Positions 27,385-35,638 of a DNA stretch of 64,000 nt are shown piece after piece. Source of the stretch: Vitreoscilla filiformis (GTDB lineage Bacteria; Pseudomonadota; Gammaproteobacteria; Burkholderiales; Burkholderiaceae_C); contig NZ_CP022423.1 in NCBI RefSeq assembly GCF_002222655.1, positions 1,612,001 through 1,676,000 on the forward strand, in the 5' to 3' direction. Position 1 is the first letter of the stretch, and the number at the start of each line of letters is the position of its first letter. Below the pieces are notes generated by a model that saw only the letters and a list, made by a program, of their open reading frames with translations, was not told where the DNA came from and made no database searches. Both the position numbers and the translations under genes were made by a program.

Positions 27385-28104
27385 TTATCCCGATCCCGTT
27401 CCAGGTTGATCGAGCGCGGGGGGAAGCCAGCCGGGCAGCCAGCACCACTGACCGGGCGCCAGATCGTCGGGGATGTGCAGATGGCCAAAGCGGCTGCGAT
27501 GCAATTGCTCCACCCGGTTGCCCACGGCGGCCAGCATGCGCTTGACTTGGTGGTATTTTCCTTCGGTGAGCGTCAAGCGCAGGGCCGTGGGCCCGGTGAT
27601 TTCGCAAGCGGCGGCGCGCACGGGCGTTGGATCGTCTTCCAGCACCACCCCGGCCAGCAAACGCGCCACCTGCGAGTCATCGACGGCGTGTTTGCAGCCC
27701 ACCTCGTACACCTTGGGCACGTGGTGCTTGGGGGATGTGAGTTGGTGGATCAACCGGCCATCGTCCGTGAACAGCAGCAGACCGGTGGTGTCCTCGTCCA
27801 AGCGACCGATGGGCTGCACCCCGCGCTGGCGCAGCGGGGGAGGCAGCAGGGTCATTACGCTGGGGTGGTGCTTGGGCTTTTGCGAGCACTCGTAACCCGT
27901 GGGCTTGTGCAGCATCACCAGCGCTTGGGCGTGGTAGGGCCAGGGTTTGCCGTCGATGGTTAGCACCAGATCGGTGGTGGGCAGATCTTCGTCGGGATCG
28001 TCCAGCTCGCGGCCTTGGTGCCAAACGGCCCCCGACCACACCAGACCGGCACACGCTTTGCGCGTTCCGAAGCCTTGAGAAAACAGGATTTGGCTGAGTT
28101 TCAT
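27385..28104 (-). CDS. rsuA: 16S rRNA pseudouridine(516) synthase
   Basis: A 239-residue RsuA-family synthase. An S4-like N-terminus (M-K-L-S-Q-I-L-F-S-Q-G-F-G-T-R) precedes the catalytic domain with K-P-T-G-Y-E-C-S near residue 70 and G-R-L-D-E-D-T-T-G-L-L-L near 100, where the first Asp is catalytic. E-G-K-Y-H-Q-V-K-R-M-L-A-A-V-G-N near 185 is the other family motif. RsuA rather than RluE/F is favoured by the length and by Y-E-C-S. It is divergent from the acyltransferase gene, 86 bp away. Confidence 0.85.
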   Translation of the reverse strand: MKLSQILFSQGFGTRKACAGLVWSGAVWHQGRELDDPDEDLPTTDLVLTIDGKPWPYHAQALVMLHKPTGYECSQKPKHHPSVMTLLPPPLRQRGVQPIGRLDEDTTGLLLFTDDGRLIHQLTSPKHHVPKVYEVGCKHAVDDSQVARLLAGVVLEDDPTPVRAAACEITGPTALRLTLTEGKYHQVKRMLAAVGNRVEQLHRSRFGHLHIPDDLAPGQWCWLPGWLPPALDQPGTGSG

Positions 28105-28190
28105 GGCTCAGCACTGTAGCGCTCTGAGGCGACACCCATTTTTGGCCTGACGGCGTTAACCCGCCGACGCATTGAATCGACTTCTACATC

Positions 28191-29315
28191 ATGAGCCTGT
28201 CTTCATCTTCCCCCGTTGAGCGCGACATTTGGATCGACTGGGGCAAAGCCTTGGCCTCCCAGCTCATCGTCTGGCATCACCTGCTGATTTATGGCCCGAT
28301 GGGGCGCAACGCCACACCCGCCGCCCAAGGGCTGTGGGACTGGCTGGCCGATGAAGCCCGCATGGCGGTGCAAATTTTTTTGGTGATGGGGGGCTATTTG
28401 GCGGCCCGGGCGCTGTTGCCGCCGTGGGGCCAAGCCCCGAAGCCGCTGCGCACATCGGCTTGGCGCAGTTGGGGGCGGGCGGTGCGCTTGCGTTATCAGC
28501 GGCTGATGGGCTTGGGCGCTTTGGCGGTGGGAGTGGCGGTGTTGGCAGCGGCTTGGACCCGCGACATCCTGCCCGATCCGGACACGCCCGAAGCGCCATC
28601 CGGTTGGCAATGGTTGGCCAATGTCGGGCTGTTGCATGACCTGTTGGGGTGGGATTCGGTCAATGCCGGGCTGTGGTACGTGGCCATCGACTGGCAGTTG
28701 TTCGCCTGTTTGGCCGCTTTGGCGTGCTGGCAGCGGTCGGGTGGGCGGCCTTGGCGTCGCTCGGTGGCGGCATGGGGCGTGATGGCGGGGGGCGTGGCTG
28801 CGCTGTTCTGGGCCAATCTGCAACCCGGTTGGGACGTGGCGGCACCGTACTTCTGGGGCAGTTACGCCTTGGGCGTGGTGGCGTTTTGGTTGCGCCATGC
28901 CTCGCCAGCGGTGAGGCAGACCGGCGCCATTCTGCTGGCGGCCACCCTCATGCTGGCGCTGATGTGGGCTTGGCGCGAGCGTCTGGTTTGGGCGGGTTTG
29001 ACGGCTGGGGTGTTGATCTTCCAACCGGGCGCCCGCTGGCTGGCCCGTTCGGCTTGGCAACCGCTGATGCGCTGGTTGGCCGACATCTCCTACCCCGTGT
29101 TCCTGTTCCACTACAGCGTGTGCATGGTGTGCGGGGCGTGGGTCGGGCGGATGTGGCCGGGGGACGTGGCGGCCCACACGCTGGGCCTGTTTGGAACGTG
29201 GGGCCTGTGCCTGCTGGTGGGCTGGGCGGTGACCGAAGGCGAAGGGCGCTGGCGCCGGGCACGCCAAGCGCGCATGGCACGCCCGGTACAGACCTGCGCC
29301 TCGTTGGCTCAGTGA
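28191..29315 (+). CDS. Membrane acyltransferase, type 3 family
   Basis: A 374-residue membrane protein with about ten hydrophobic segments. It opens with D-W-G-K-A-L-A-S-Q-L-I-V-W-H-H-L, whose histidine matches the active site of acyltransferase-3 (OafA/NodX-like) enzymes, and has Q-I-F-L-V-M-G-G-Y-L near residue 63. Near the C-terminus the pair I-S-Y-P-V-F-L-F-H-Y-S is typical. Such enzymes acetylate or succinylate sugars of surface polysaccharides or peptidoglycan at the inner membrane. No polysaccharide cluster is beside it, so the acceptor is unknown. Its stop overlaps the convergent AMP-ligase gene by seven bases. Confidence 0.85.
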   Translation: MSLSSSSPVERDIWIDWGKALASQLIVWHHLLIYGPMGRNATPAAQGLWDWLADEARMAVQIFLVMGGYLAARALLPPWGQAPKPLRTSAWRSWGRAVRLRYQRLMGLGALAVGVAVLAAAWTRDILPDPDTPEAPSGWQWLANVGLLHDLLGWDSVNAGLWYVAIDWQLFACLAALACWQRSGGRPWRRSVAAWGVMAGGVAALFWANLQPGWDVAAPYFWGSYALGVVAFWLRHASPAVRQTGAILLAATLMLALMWAWRERLVWAGLTAGVLIFQPGARWLARSAWQPLMRWLADISYPVFLFHYSVCMVCGAWVGRMWPGDVAAHTLGLFGTWGLCLLVGWAVTEGEGRWRRARQARMARPVQTCASLAQ

Positions 29316-31120
29316 GCCGCCAGCACCACCCGTTCATCCGACGGGTCGGTGTAGAGAATCGTCACCAGTTCGGCGCGGCGGGTGAGCACGGCGCGTTGGT
29401 TGATATAACCCTTGTCGGTGATTTCGCCGGCATCGGCGCTGGCGGGTTCGGTCATCAACAGCACCCGGCCCACGGCCTGGGAGGAGCCTCCGCCGTCGCG
29501 CCGGAGCCGATGCAGGGCCTCGGCCACTTGGCTGTGCAGGCGATCCGGCGGCAGGGCCTGTGCGGCAGGGGTGAGGAACACCAGGGCGCCGATTTCCGCC
29601 CGGTCGTGCCCGGTGATGACGGCATCCGAGGCCAGAGGCGACAGCGCCGACACCAACTTCAGCCGCAGCGTGCCCACCGACACCCAAGTGCCCGAAGTCA
29701 GTTTGAAGTCTTCGGCCACGCGGCCGTTGAACATCACCCCTTTTTCGGGGTGCTCGGGATCGGCGAGCAGGCCAGCGTCGCCGATCTTGTAAAAACCTTC
29801 GTCGTCAAAAGCGGCGGCGGTGAGTTTGGGCGCGTGGCGGTAGCCGGGAAACACGCTCACGCCGCGCACGCGCAGCTCCAGCTTTTCACCATTGGGGATG
29901 AACTTCAAATCCACGCCGGGCAGGGGCAGGCCGATGCAGCCGGCGCCGTCCAGTTTCCAGTGCGCGGTGGTGACGGCTGGCGCGGTTTCGGTCGAACCCC
30001 AGGAGGTGGTCAGCCACAGCGGTTCCTCGCGCACTTGGGCGGCCACGGCCTGTAAGCGGTGCCAACTGGCCGCAGGCAGGGCCGCGCCGGCGTAGAACAC
30101 GCCGCGCAGGCCGGCCAGCACCTCGCGGGCGAAGTGCAAGTCGCCTTCCAAGAAAGGCAGCAGCATGTCCAGCCCACGCGGCACGTTGAAAAAGAAATTG
30201 GGCTTGACCTCGCGCAGGTTGCGCACCGTCTTTTCGATCAGGCCGGGCATGGGGCGGCCGTCGTCGATGTAGAGCGTGCCGCCGTTGGCCAGCACCATGT
30301 TCAGGTTGTGGTTGCCGCCGAAGGTGTGGCTCCAGGGCAGCCAGTCCAGCAGCACCGGTTTGTCCTGCTGCAACCAGCGCCACGTCTGAATCATCATCTG
30401 CTGGTTGGCGCACAGCATCCGATGGGTGTTGATCGCCACCTTGGGATGGCCGGTCGAACCGGAGGTGAGCAGGTATTTGGCGTGATCGTCCGGCACCAAG
30501 GCGTCGAAGGCGACCATCACCGCTGGGCCCTCGGTCATGCGGGTGAACATCTCGAAGCCAAAGGCGCCGGGCACGCTTTCGGCGCCCTTGGAGAACACCA
30601 CCACCGAGCTGCGCCGGCAGGCTGCAATCGCTGGGGCGTACACGGTGGCGTCGGAGGCGTAGATCAGTGCCGGATCGAGCATCTGCAAAATATTGCAGAT
30701 TTTGCTGTAGTCTTTGGTGAGCCGGCAGTAGGCGCTGGAGACGGTACACACGGGCCGCCCCACATGCAGGGCCGCCAGCATGAGGATGAGGTGATCCAGC
30801 GCGTTGTCCGACAGGATGGCCACCGGCTTGCCTTCAGGCAGGTTCAGTGCCAACAGGGTTTGCGCCACCGAACCTACCAAGCGGCGGGTTTCGCGCCAGC
30901 TCAGGCGGCGCCAGCCGTCGTTTCCGTTGGCGGCGTCCCGCTCGGCAAAGGCCGGAGCGTCCGGGGTTTCCACGGCCCAGCGTTCCAGCCAATCGCCAAT
31001 GCAGCGCGCATAAGGCTGCAATGCTTCGGGCGAGCGCAGCACAAAACTGCCGTCTGAAAGGTCTTGGCGCAGGGTGCGCGGCGGGGCCATCTGGGCCGGG
31101 TCATCAAGAAAGCGGGCCAT
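29309..31120 (-). CDS. Feruloyl-CoA synthase-like acyl-CoA ligase
   Basis: A 603-residue AMP-forming ligase. The P-loop is in Y-L-L-T-S-G-S-T-G-H-P-K near residue 215, followed by W-G-S-T-E-T-A-P near 370 and G-D-A-G-L-L-A-D near 450. The C-terminal lysine region is G-E-I-T-D-K-G-Y-I-N-Q near 570. Overall form (N-terminal P-P-R-T-L-R-Q-D-L-S-D-G-S-F-V-L-R-S-P) is that of the feruloyl-CoA synthase group, which activates hydroxycinnamates or other aromatic acids. It is divergent from a second boxB with TGCA-type operator sites between, so it may be under BoxR and act on an aromatic acid. The substrate is inferred. Confidence 0.8.
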   Translation of the reverse strand: MARFLDDPAQMAPPRTLRQDLSDGSFVLRSPEALQPYARCIGDWLERWAVETPDAPAFAERDAANGNDGWRRLSWRETRRLVGSVAQTLLALNLPEGKPVAILSDNALDHLILMLAALHVGRPVCTVSSAYCRLTKDYSKICNILQMLDPALIYASDATVYAPAIAACRRSSVVVFSKGAESVPGAFGFEMFTRMTEGPAVMVAFDALVPDDHAKYLLTSGSTGHPKVAINTHRMLCANQQMMIQTWRWLQQDKPVLLDWLPWSHTFGGNHNLNMVLANGGTLYIDDGRPMPGLIEKTVRNLREVKPNFFFNVPRGLDMLLPFLEGDLHFAREVLAGLRGVFYAGAALPAASWHRLQAVAAQVREEPLWLTTSWGSTETAPAVTTAHWKLDGAGCIGLPLPGVDLKFIPNGEKLELRVRGVSVFPGYRHAPKLTAAAFDDEGFYKIGDAGLLADPEHPEKGVMFNGRVAEDFKLTSGTWVSVGTLRLKLVSALSPLASDAVITGHDRAEIGALVFLTPAAQALPPDRLHSQVAEALHRLRRDGGGSSQAVGRVLLMTEPASADAGEITDKGYINQRAVLTRRAELVTILYTDPSDERVVLAAH

Positions 31121-31203
31121 GGTTGTCTCCTCGTCGTTTTCGGGATCGGGGGCGTCGCTGAGGGTGTCGTTCTGATCTAGCGCAAAAGTTCAGTGACTTA
31201 ACT

Positions 31204-31283
31204 GGCATGATACTGCATGAAACCGATTGCGCAAGCCGGGTCATTGGCACTAAAGTGCCGTTCGTGATGTGCAAAGCAGTGCA
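31204..31283. promoter_or_regulatory. Three TGCA-N6-TGCA-like sites between feruloyl-CoA synthase gene and boxB2
   Basis: The 221-bp divergent gap holds GGCA-TGATAC-TGCA (31204-31217), the perfect palindrome GGCA-CTAAAG-TGCC (31246-31259) and TGCA-AAGCAG-TGCA (31270-31283). BzdR/BoxR-type regulators of benzoyl-CoA genes bind TGCA repeats six bases apart. The first two closely parallel sites before boxC (GGCA-TGATAG-TGCA and TGCA-CTGAAG-TGCA), which supports a shared regulator. No binding data are available. Confidence 0.6.
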
Positions 31284-31341
31284 TTGCAACCATGCTCCCC
31301 CCAGGTGCAGCACAAACCCCCATTGGAGACACGGAGACACG

Positions 31342-32835
31342 ATGAGCAACGAAGACACCCTGGTAGAAGCCCCCGAGTCGGTCAGCGCCGAAAACTTCGT
31401 CGAAGTGAGCTACGACGACACGATTCCCAACAACGTCGATCTTTCGTCCGATCGGCAGTTGCTGCGCGCCTTGGAGAGCTGGCATCCCAACTACATCGAC
31501 TGGTGGAAGGACATGGGCCCCGAAGGCTTCCAAAACGCCGACGTGTACCTGCGCACGGCGGTGGGCGTCGATCCGGCGGGCTGGGCCAAGTTTGGTTACG
31601 TGAAGATGCCCGAATACCGCTGGGGCATCCTGCTGGCGCCCAAGGTGGAAGGCCGCACCATTCCGTGTGGCCGCCACAAGGGGGAACCGGCATGGCAAGA
31701 AGTGCCGGGTGAATACCGCTCGCTGCTGCGTCGCCTGATCGTGGTGCAGGGTGACACCGAGCCGGCTTCGGTGGAACAACAGCGCCACCTCGGCGCCACC
31801 GCCCCCAGCCTGTACGACATGCGCAACCTCTTCCAAGTCAACGTGGAAGAAGGCCGCCACCTCTGGGCCATGGTGTACCTGCTGGTGAAGTACTTCGGCA
31901 AAGATGGCCGCGAAGAAGCCCAAGCCCTGCTGGAGCGCCGCAGCGGTCAGCAGGACAACCCGCGCATCCTGGGTGCCTTCAACGAGCGCACGCCGGATTG
32001 GCTGTCGTTCTTCATGTTCACCTACTTCACCGACCGCGACGGCAAGATGCAGCTCGCCGCGCTGGCCGAATCAGGGTTCGATCCACTGAGCCGCTCCTGC
32101 CGCTTCATGTTGACCGAAGAAGCGCACCACCTGTTCGTGGGTGAAACCGGCGTGGGCCGCACCATCCAGGCCACCTGCGATGCCATGAAGAAGGCCGGCA
32201 TCACCGATCCGTACGATGTGGAACGCATCCGCGCCCTGGGCGTGGTGGACTTGCCCCTGCTGCAACGCAAAGCCAACTTCCACATGAGCGTGACACGCGA
32301 TTTGTTCGGCTCGGAAATCTCCAGCAACGGCGCGGAAGCTTTTTCGTCCGGTCTGAAGGGCCGCTTCAACGAAGCCAACCTGAAGGGCGACGACCATGTG
32401 CTGGCCGATGCCACTTACACCGTCACCCGCGTGATCGATGGCAAGCTGGTGGACGAAGCCGTGCCCGCCCTGCGCGCCATCAACTGCCGCTTGCTCGATG
32501 ACTACATCGCCGATTGCCAAGGTGGCATCGACCGCTGGAACAAAATCATCGAGAAAGCTGGCATTCACTTCCGCTTGAGCCAGCCGCACAAGGGGTTCAA
32601 CCGCCGCATTGGTGAGTTTGCGGGCCACAAAATCAGCCCGGCGGGCGAGCTGATGACCGCCGAAGCCTGGGAAGCCGCCCAAGGTGAATGGCTGCCGAAT
32701 GCGGCGGACATGGATTTCATCAACAGCCTGATGAAACCCAGCCACGAGCCGGGCCAGTACGCCAGTTGGATTGCCCCGCCGCGCATGGGCATCAACCAGC
32801 AGCCCGTGGATTACGAGTACGTCAAGATCGCTTAA
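31342..32835 (+). CDS. boxB: Benzoyl-CoA 2,3-epoxidase subunit BoxB (second copy)
   Basis: A 497-residue diiron oxygenase component. ATG 31342 follows a GGAGACAC stretch; the protein carries about 22 more N-terminal residues than the copy at 52294. Diiron ligands are seen in N-V-E-E-G-R-H-L-W and in T-E-E-A-H-H-L-F. BoxB with BoxA epoxidises benzoyl-CoA using O2. The sequence is clearly diverged from the in-operon boxB, and no boxA or boxC accompanies it. Its partner is a divergent aromatic-acid CoA ligase gene, which hints at activity on a different aryl-CoA. It overlaps the convergent DUF2235 gene by four bases. Confidence 0.9.
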   Translation: MSNEDTLVEAPESVSAENFVEVSYDDTIPNNVDLSSDRQLLRALESWHPNYIDWWKDMGPEGFQNADVYLRTAVGVDPAGWAKFGYVKMPEYRWGILLAPKVEGRTIPCGRHKGEPAWQEVPGEYRSLLRRLIVVQGDTEPASVEQQRHLGATAPSLYDMRNLFQVNVEEGRHLWAMVYLLVKYFGKDGREEAQALLERRSGQQDNPRILGAFNERTPDWLSFFMFTYFTDRDGKMQLAALAESGFDPLSRSCRFMLTEEAHHLFVGETGVGRTIQATCDAMKKAGITDPYDVERIRALGVVDLPLLQRKANFHMSVTRDLFGSEISSNGAEAFSSGLKGRFNEANLKGDDHVLADATYTVTRVIDGKLVDEAVPALRAINCRLLDDYIADCQGGIDRWNKIIEKAGIHFRLSQPHKGFNRRIGEFAGHKISPAGELMTAEAWEAAQGEWLPNAADMDFINSLMKPSHEPGQYASWIAPPRMGINQQPVDYEYVKIA

Positions 32836-34004
32836 GGCAGGTTCTGTGGGGCGTAGCGCTCGGGCTCGGCGTTGGGCGCGGCTTTGACGCACGCGGCCTG
32901 GCAGCGCTGCGCCACGCTCGGATGGGCTTGGACATGGGCCGGGAATTGGCGCGACTGGGGCTTGTCCAGCAAAAAGTCCCAGGGCGGCTGTCGCCACGGC
33001 TGATGCCCGATGCCCATCGGATCCGGGTTCATCGGCCACACGGCACGCGGTGAAATCGGCACCCCCAGTTGCGATTGCAGCACCAGGCCGCAGCTTTGGA
33101 GTTGTTCCAGCATCCAGGCCAGTGAAATGTCCGACAGGCCACTCTCGTTGTTCGCGACGGGGTAGCCGCCGCCCACATCCGAATGGGCGCCGGGGAAGAG
33201 CATTTGCACCACGTTGTCGCCCGGCTCCCAGAGGGTGGGGGCAAAGTCGGGCCGCTGTTCGTCCAGCGACACCGCATGGAAACCACGCACGACCTTGGTG
33301 CTGAGTTTCAAGTCGGCAAACTTGAAGGTGTCGGCCCGTTCACCGTCGCGGGCGTAGGTGGGCAGGCCCATGGCGCCTACCGTGTCCCACACGCCCACGG
33401 CGGCGATGCGATCGACGGGGCGCAGATCGTCCAGCGCCAAGGTTTCGTCCGACAACTCACTGTTGAGGCTGTTGACCAAATCGGCCAACCGCGCCAACAG
33501 CGAAGAAGGCCGTTGGGCGTGGTGCTTCTTCCAAACCAGGGCGCCTTTGGCATACGCCCGTTCTGGGGACAGGGTTGCGCCGTACCGCAGCAGGCCACGC
33601 TTGGCGATCAGGCCCGCCAGTGCCCGGGCGGTGTAAGCCCCTCGGCTGAAGCCGATGATGAAAATCTGGTCCCCTGGCTGGTAATGGCGCGAAATGAAGG
33701 TGTAACCCCGCACGATGCGTGAAATCACCCCCGCGCCGAAAACGCCCCCCAGCAGCTTGTGGATGGCGTTGTTCGAGTCGCCAACGCCGTGCAGGTACTT
33801 GGCGATTTGCAGCACCTGCCCCTGTGCATTGACCAGCTCCTTTTCCTGCTCGTTGGACTTGAGCAAGCTCAGGCAGTCCATGTCCCCGGCCAAATGCAGG
33901 AACAGTTTGTAGACGTTGGTCGGATCCGGCAGCTCGTCGTGGTTTTCGTCCTGGTCGGGGCTGTTCCAGGTGCCATCGGCACAGAAAATGATGTTCTTGG
34001 CCAT
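32832..34004 (-). CDS. DUF2235 alpha/beta-hydrolase (T6SS Tle1-like phospholipase domain)
   Basis: A 390-residue protein from ATG 34004 (MAKNIIF); a GTG four codons upstream is possible. It begins with the DUF2235 signature F-C-A-D-G-T-W-N, has N-V-Y-K-L-F near residue 35, the nucleophile elbow I-G-F-S-R-G-A-Y-T-A-R near 125, and catalytic-region motifs W-D-T-V-G-A and F-P-G-A-H-S-D-V-G-G-G-Y. This domain is the catalytic part of Tle1-type phospholipase effectors of type VI secretion. There is no signal peptide. It is divergent from a membrane-protein gene and a peptidoglycan-active gene. An effector role is inference, as no T6SS gene is in the window. Confidence 0.8.
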   Translation of the reverse strand: MAKNIIFCADGTWNSPDQDENHDELPDPTNVYKLFLHLAGDMDCLSLLKSNEQEKELVNAQGQVLQIAKYLHGVGDSNNAIHKLLGGVFGAGVISRIVRGYTFISRHYQPGDQIFIIGFSRGAYTARALAGLIAKRGLLRYGATLSPERAYAKGALVWKKHHAQRPSSLLARLADLVNSLNSELSDETLALDDLRPVDRIAAVGVWDTVGAMGLPTYARDGERADTFKFADLKLSTKVVRGFHAVSLDEQRPDFAPTLWEPGDNVVQMLFPGAHSDVGGGYPVANNESGLSDISLAWMLEQLQSCGLVLQSQLGVPISPRAVWPMNPDPMGIGHQPWRQPPWDFLLDKPQSRQFPAHVQAHPSVAQRCQAACVKAAPNAEPERYAPQNLP

Positions 34005-34129
34005 CGGGTGGGGCACTTTCGTGTGAAGTGGGCGTGAAGAACGGGGCAGGCATCCGCCTCGGCAGGTGCTGGGGGGAGACCATCAGCAGAAGGGGATGTT
34101 GTGCTATTTTGTCCGACAAAACCGATGAA

Positions 34130-34738
34130 ATGGTGACCGGTATGACCCCAACCAAGCCAACCAGCAAGTTGAGCCAGCTCAAGTCGATCCCACTGAGCAA
34201 ACCTTTGGAGAAAATCCAATCGATTCCTCTGTTGAAAAATGGGTTTGCCCATGCTTGTGTGCCGCCGTTCATCATTTTTTTGACGATTGCCAACATGCTA
34301 TGGTCGGGCACCTCCGGGGCCGATGTGCCGCTGACGCTGGCCATTTTTCTCACGGGCGCCGGGGGTGGGGTCATCAGCACCTATTTCCGGCTCAAGGACG
34401 TGGCCCCCACCCGGGTGACGACCAACGCCATCATCCAGATCTACATCACGCCGATCGTCGCGGGGTTGCTGGGATGGATTTGTTATGCTTTTTTCCTGAC
34501 CGGGATGCTGCAAGGTTCACTTTTCCCCGAATTCACCGGGGCCGATGAGCATTACGCGAACTTTGGCAGTATCTTCAGCATCACCCCCAAAACCGCCATT
34601 GATGCGGCCAAGGCGCTGCTGTGGGCGTTTGTGGCGGGGTTTTCTGAGAAACTCATTCCCAATATCCTGGATAAACTGGCAGATCAAATTGAAGACGAAG
34701 ATCCACCCGTCAAAGCAGGTGGGGACGTCAAGAGTTAA
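34130..34738 (+). CDS. Hypothetical membrane protein
   Basis: About 202 residues from ATG 34130; another ATG lies at 34142 and the frame is open further up, so the start is uncertain. After a basic, Pro/Ser/Lys-rich N-terminus there are three or four hydrophobic segments: about 42-60 (P-P-F-I-I-F-L-T-I-A-N-M-L-W), 65-82, 100-122 and perhaps 155-170. The tail is acidic (D-Q-I-E-D-E-D-P-P-V-K). I do not recognise a family. It lies between a lipase-like gene and a peptidoglycan-active gene, so an immunity or accessory role to those proteins is conceivable but unproven. Confidence 0.65.
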   Translation: MVTGMTPTKPTSKLSQLKSIPLSKPLEKIQSIPLLKNGFAHACVPPFIIFLTIANMLWSGTSGADVPLTLAIFLTGAGGGVISTYFRLKDVAPTRVTTNAIIQIYITPIVAGLLGWICYAFFLTGMLQGSLFPEFTGADEHYANFGSIFSITPKTAIDAAKALLWAFVAGFSEKLIPNILDKLADQIEDEDPPVKAGGDVKS

Positions 34739-34806
34739 CCCGATGGCAAGGGCTTCCGCATGACCCTAAAGTCACGGGCCTTCTCTCCTTTGACCCGGAG
34801 CAAAAA

Positions 34807-35607
34807 ATGAGCCAACCGACCATTCTCGAAATTCAGAAAAATCTGCAAGCCCTGGGTTTCGACCCCGGCCCCGTGGACGGCCAATGGGGGCGCCGCACCA
34901 TGGAAGCGCTCAAATCGTTCCAAATGAACAACGATCTGGTGCCCGATGGCCTTTTTGGCCCAGCCACGCTGAGCAAGTTGTTCCCGGGGTACATCGAAAT
35001 CAAGGACGAAGTGCCGCCGGTTCCCGTGGCTGCACCTCCTGCGGACGGCTCGGCGCCTGCTGCCCCTGCTGCTGAGCCGTCGGGCGCATCGGCGCAAAAC
35101 GCGCCGCTGGAAATTTTCCTGCCGTGGTTGGAGGAAGCCCGCAAGCTGCTGGGCGTCAAGGAGACGACGGGTGCTGCCAGCAACGAGCAAATCCTGAGCT
35201 GGGCGGACATGCTCGATTTGAAATATGGCGATGACGACATTCCTTGGTGCGGCCTGTTCACCGCCCATTGCATCGGTTCGACCCTGACGCAAGAGCCGCT
35301 GCCGGGCAACCCTCTGGGAGCGCGGCAGTGGGAGAAGTTTGGCACCCGCACCGATCCGCGCCTGGGGGCCGTGATGGTGTTTTGGCGCGATTCCCCCAGC
35401 AGCGGCAAAGGCCATGTGGGGTTTTACGCCGGTGAAAGTGATGACGGGTATCTGATCCTGGGGGGCAACCAATCGGATTGCGTGTCTTACGCCTGGTTGC
35501 CCAAGACCAATTTGGTGAGCGCTCACTGGCCCACTTCGGCGGCTTCGTTGGTGACAACGGCTGTGCGCGTCGAAAAGAACGCTGACTTCTGCAAAAAGCA
35601 GTATTGA
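34807..35607 (+). CDS. Peptidoglycan-binding protein with TIGR02594-type (CHAP/NlpC-like) domain
   Basis: A 266-residue protein with a GGAG site before the ATG. Residues 5-62 are a peptidoglycan-binding-1 domain (I-Q-K-N-L-Q-A-L-G-F-D, V-D-G-Q-W-G-R-R-T, P-D-G-L-F-G-P-A-T). A Pro/Ala linker spans 70-100. The C-terminal domain has D-I-P-W-C-G-L-F-T-A-H-C (likely catalytic Cys) and G-K-G-H-V-G-F-Y-A-G (likely His), the TIGR02594 layout. It would bind and cleave murein, acting as an amidase or endopeptidase. No signal peptide is visible, so it may be a lysin-like or secreted effector protein. The neighbouring DUF2235 gene supports the latter as a hypothesis. Confidence 0.8.
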   Translation: MSQPTILEIQKNLQALGFDPGPVDGQWGRRTMEALKSFQMNNDLVPDGLFGPATLSKLFPGYIEIKDEVPPVPVAAPPADGSAPAAPAAEPSGASAQNAPLEIFLPWLEEARKLLGVKETTGAASNEQILSWADMLDLKYGDDDIPWCGLFTAHCIGSTLTQEPLPGNPLGARQWEKFGTRTDPRLGAVMVFWRDSPSSGKGHVGFYAGESDDGYLILGGNQSDCVSYAWLPKTNLVSAHWPTSAASLVTTAVRVEKNADFCKKQY

Positions 35608-35638
35608 GGCCGATGCCGCTGCTGTCCGGAGCCCCGTC

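Noticed and set aside
24634..27963. A 1109-codon open frame on the plus strand opposite ileS, ribF and rsuA
   Set aside because: It is antisense to three clearly conserved genes, and its His/Gln/Val/Gly-rich translation is what high-GC antisense frames give. No start signal or motif.
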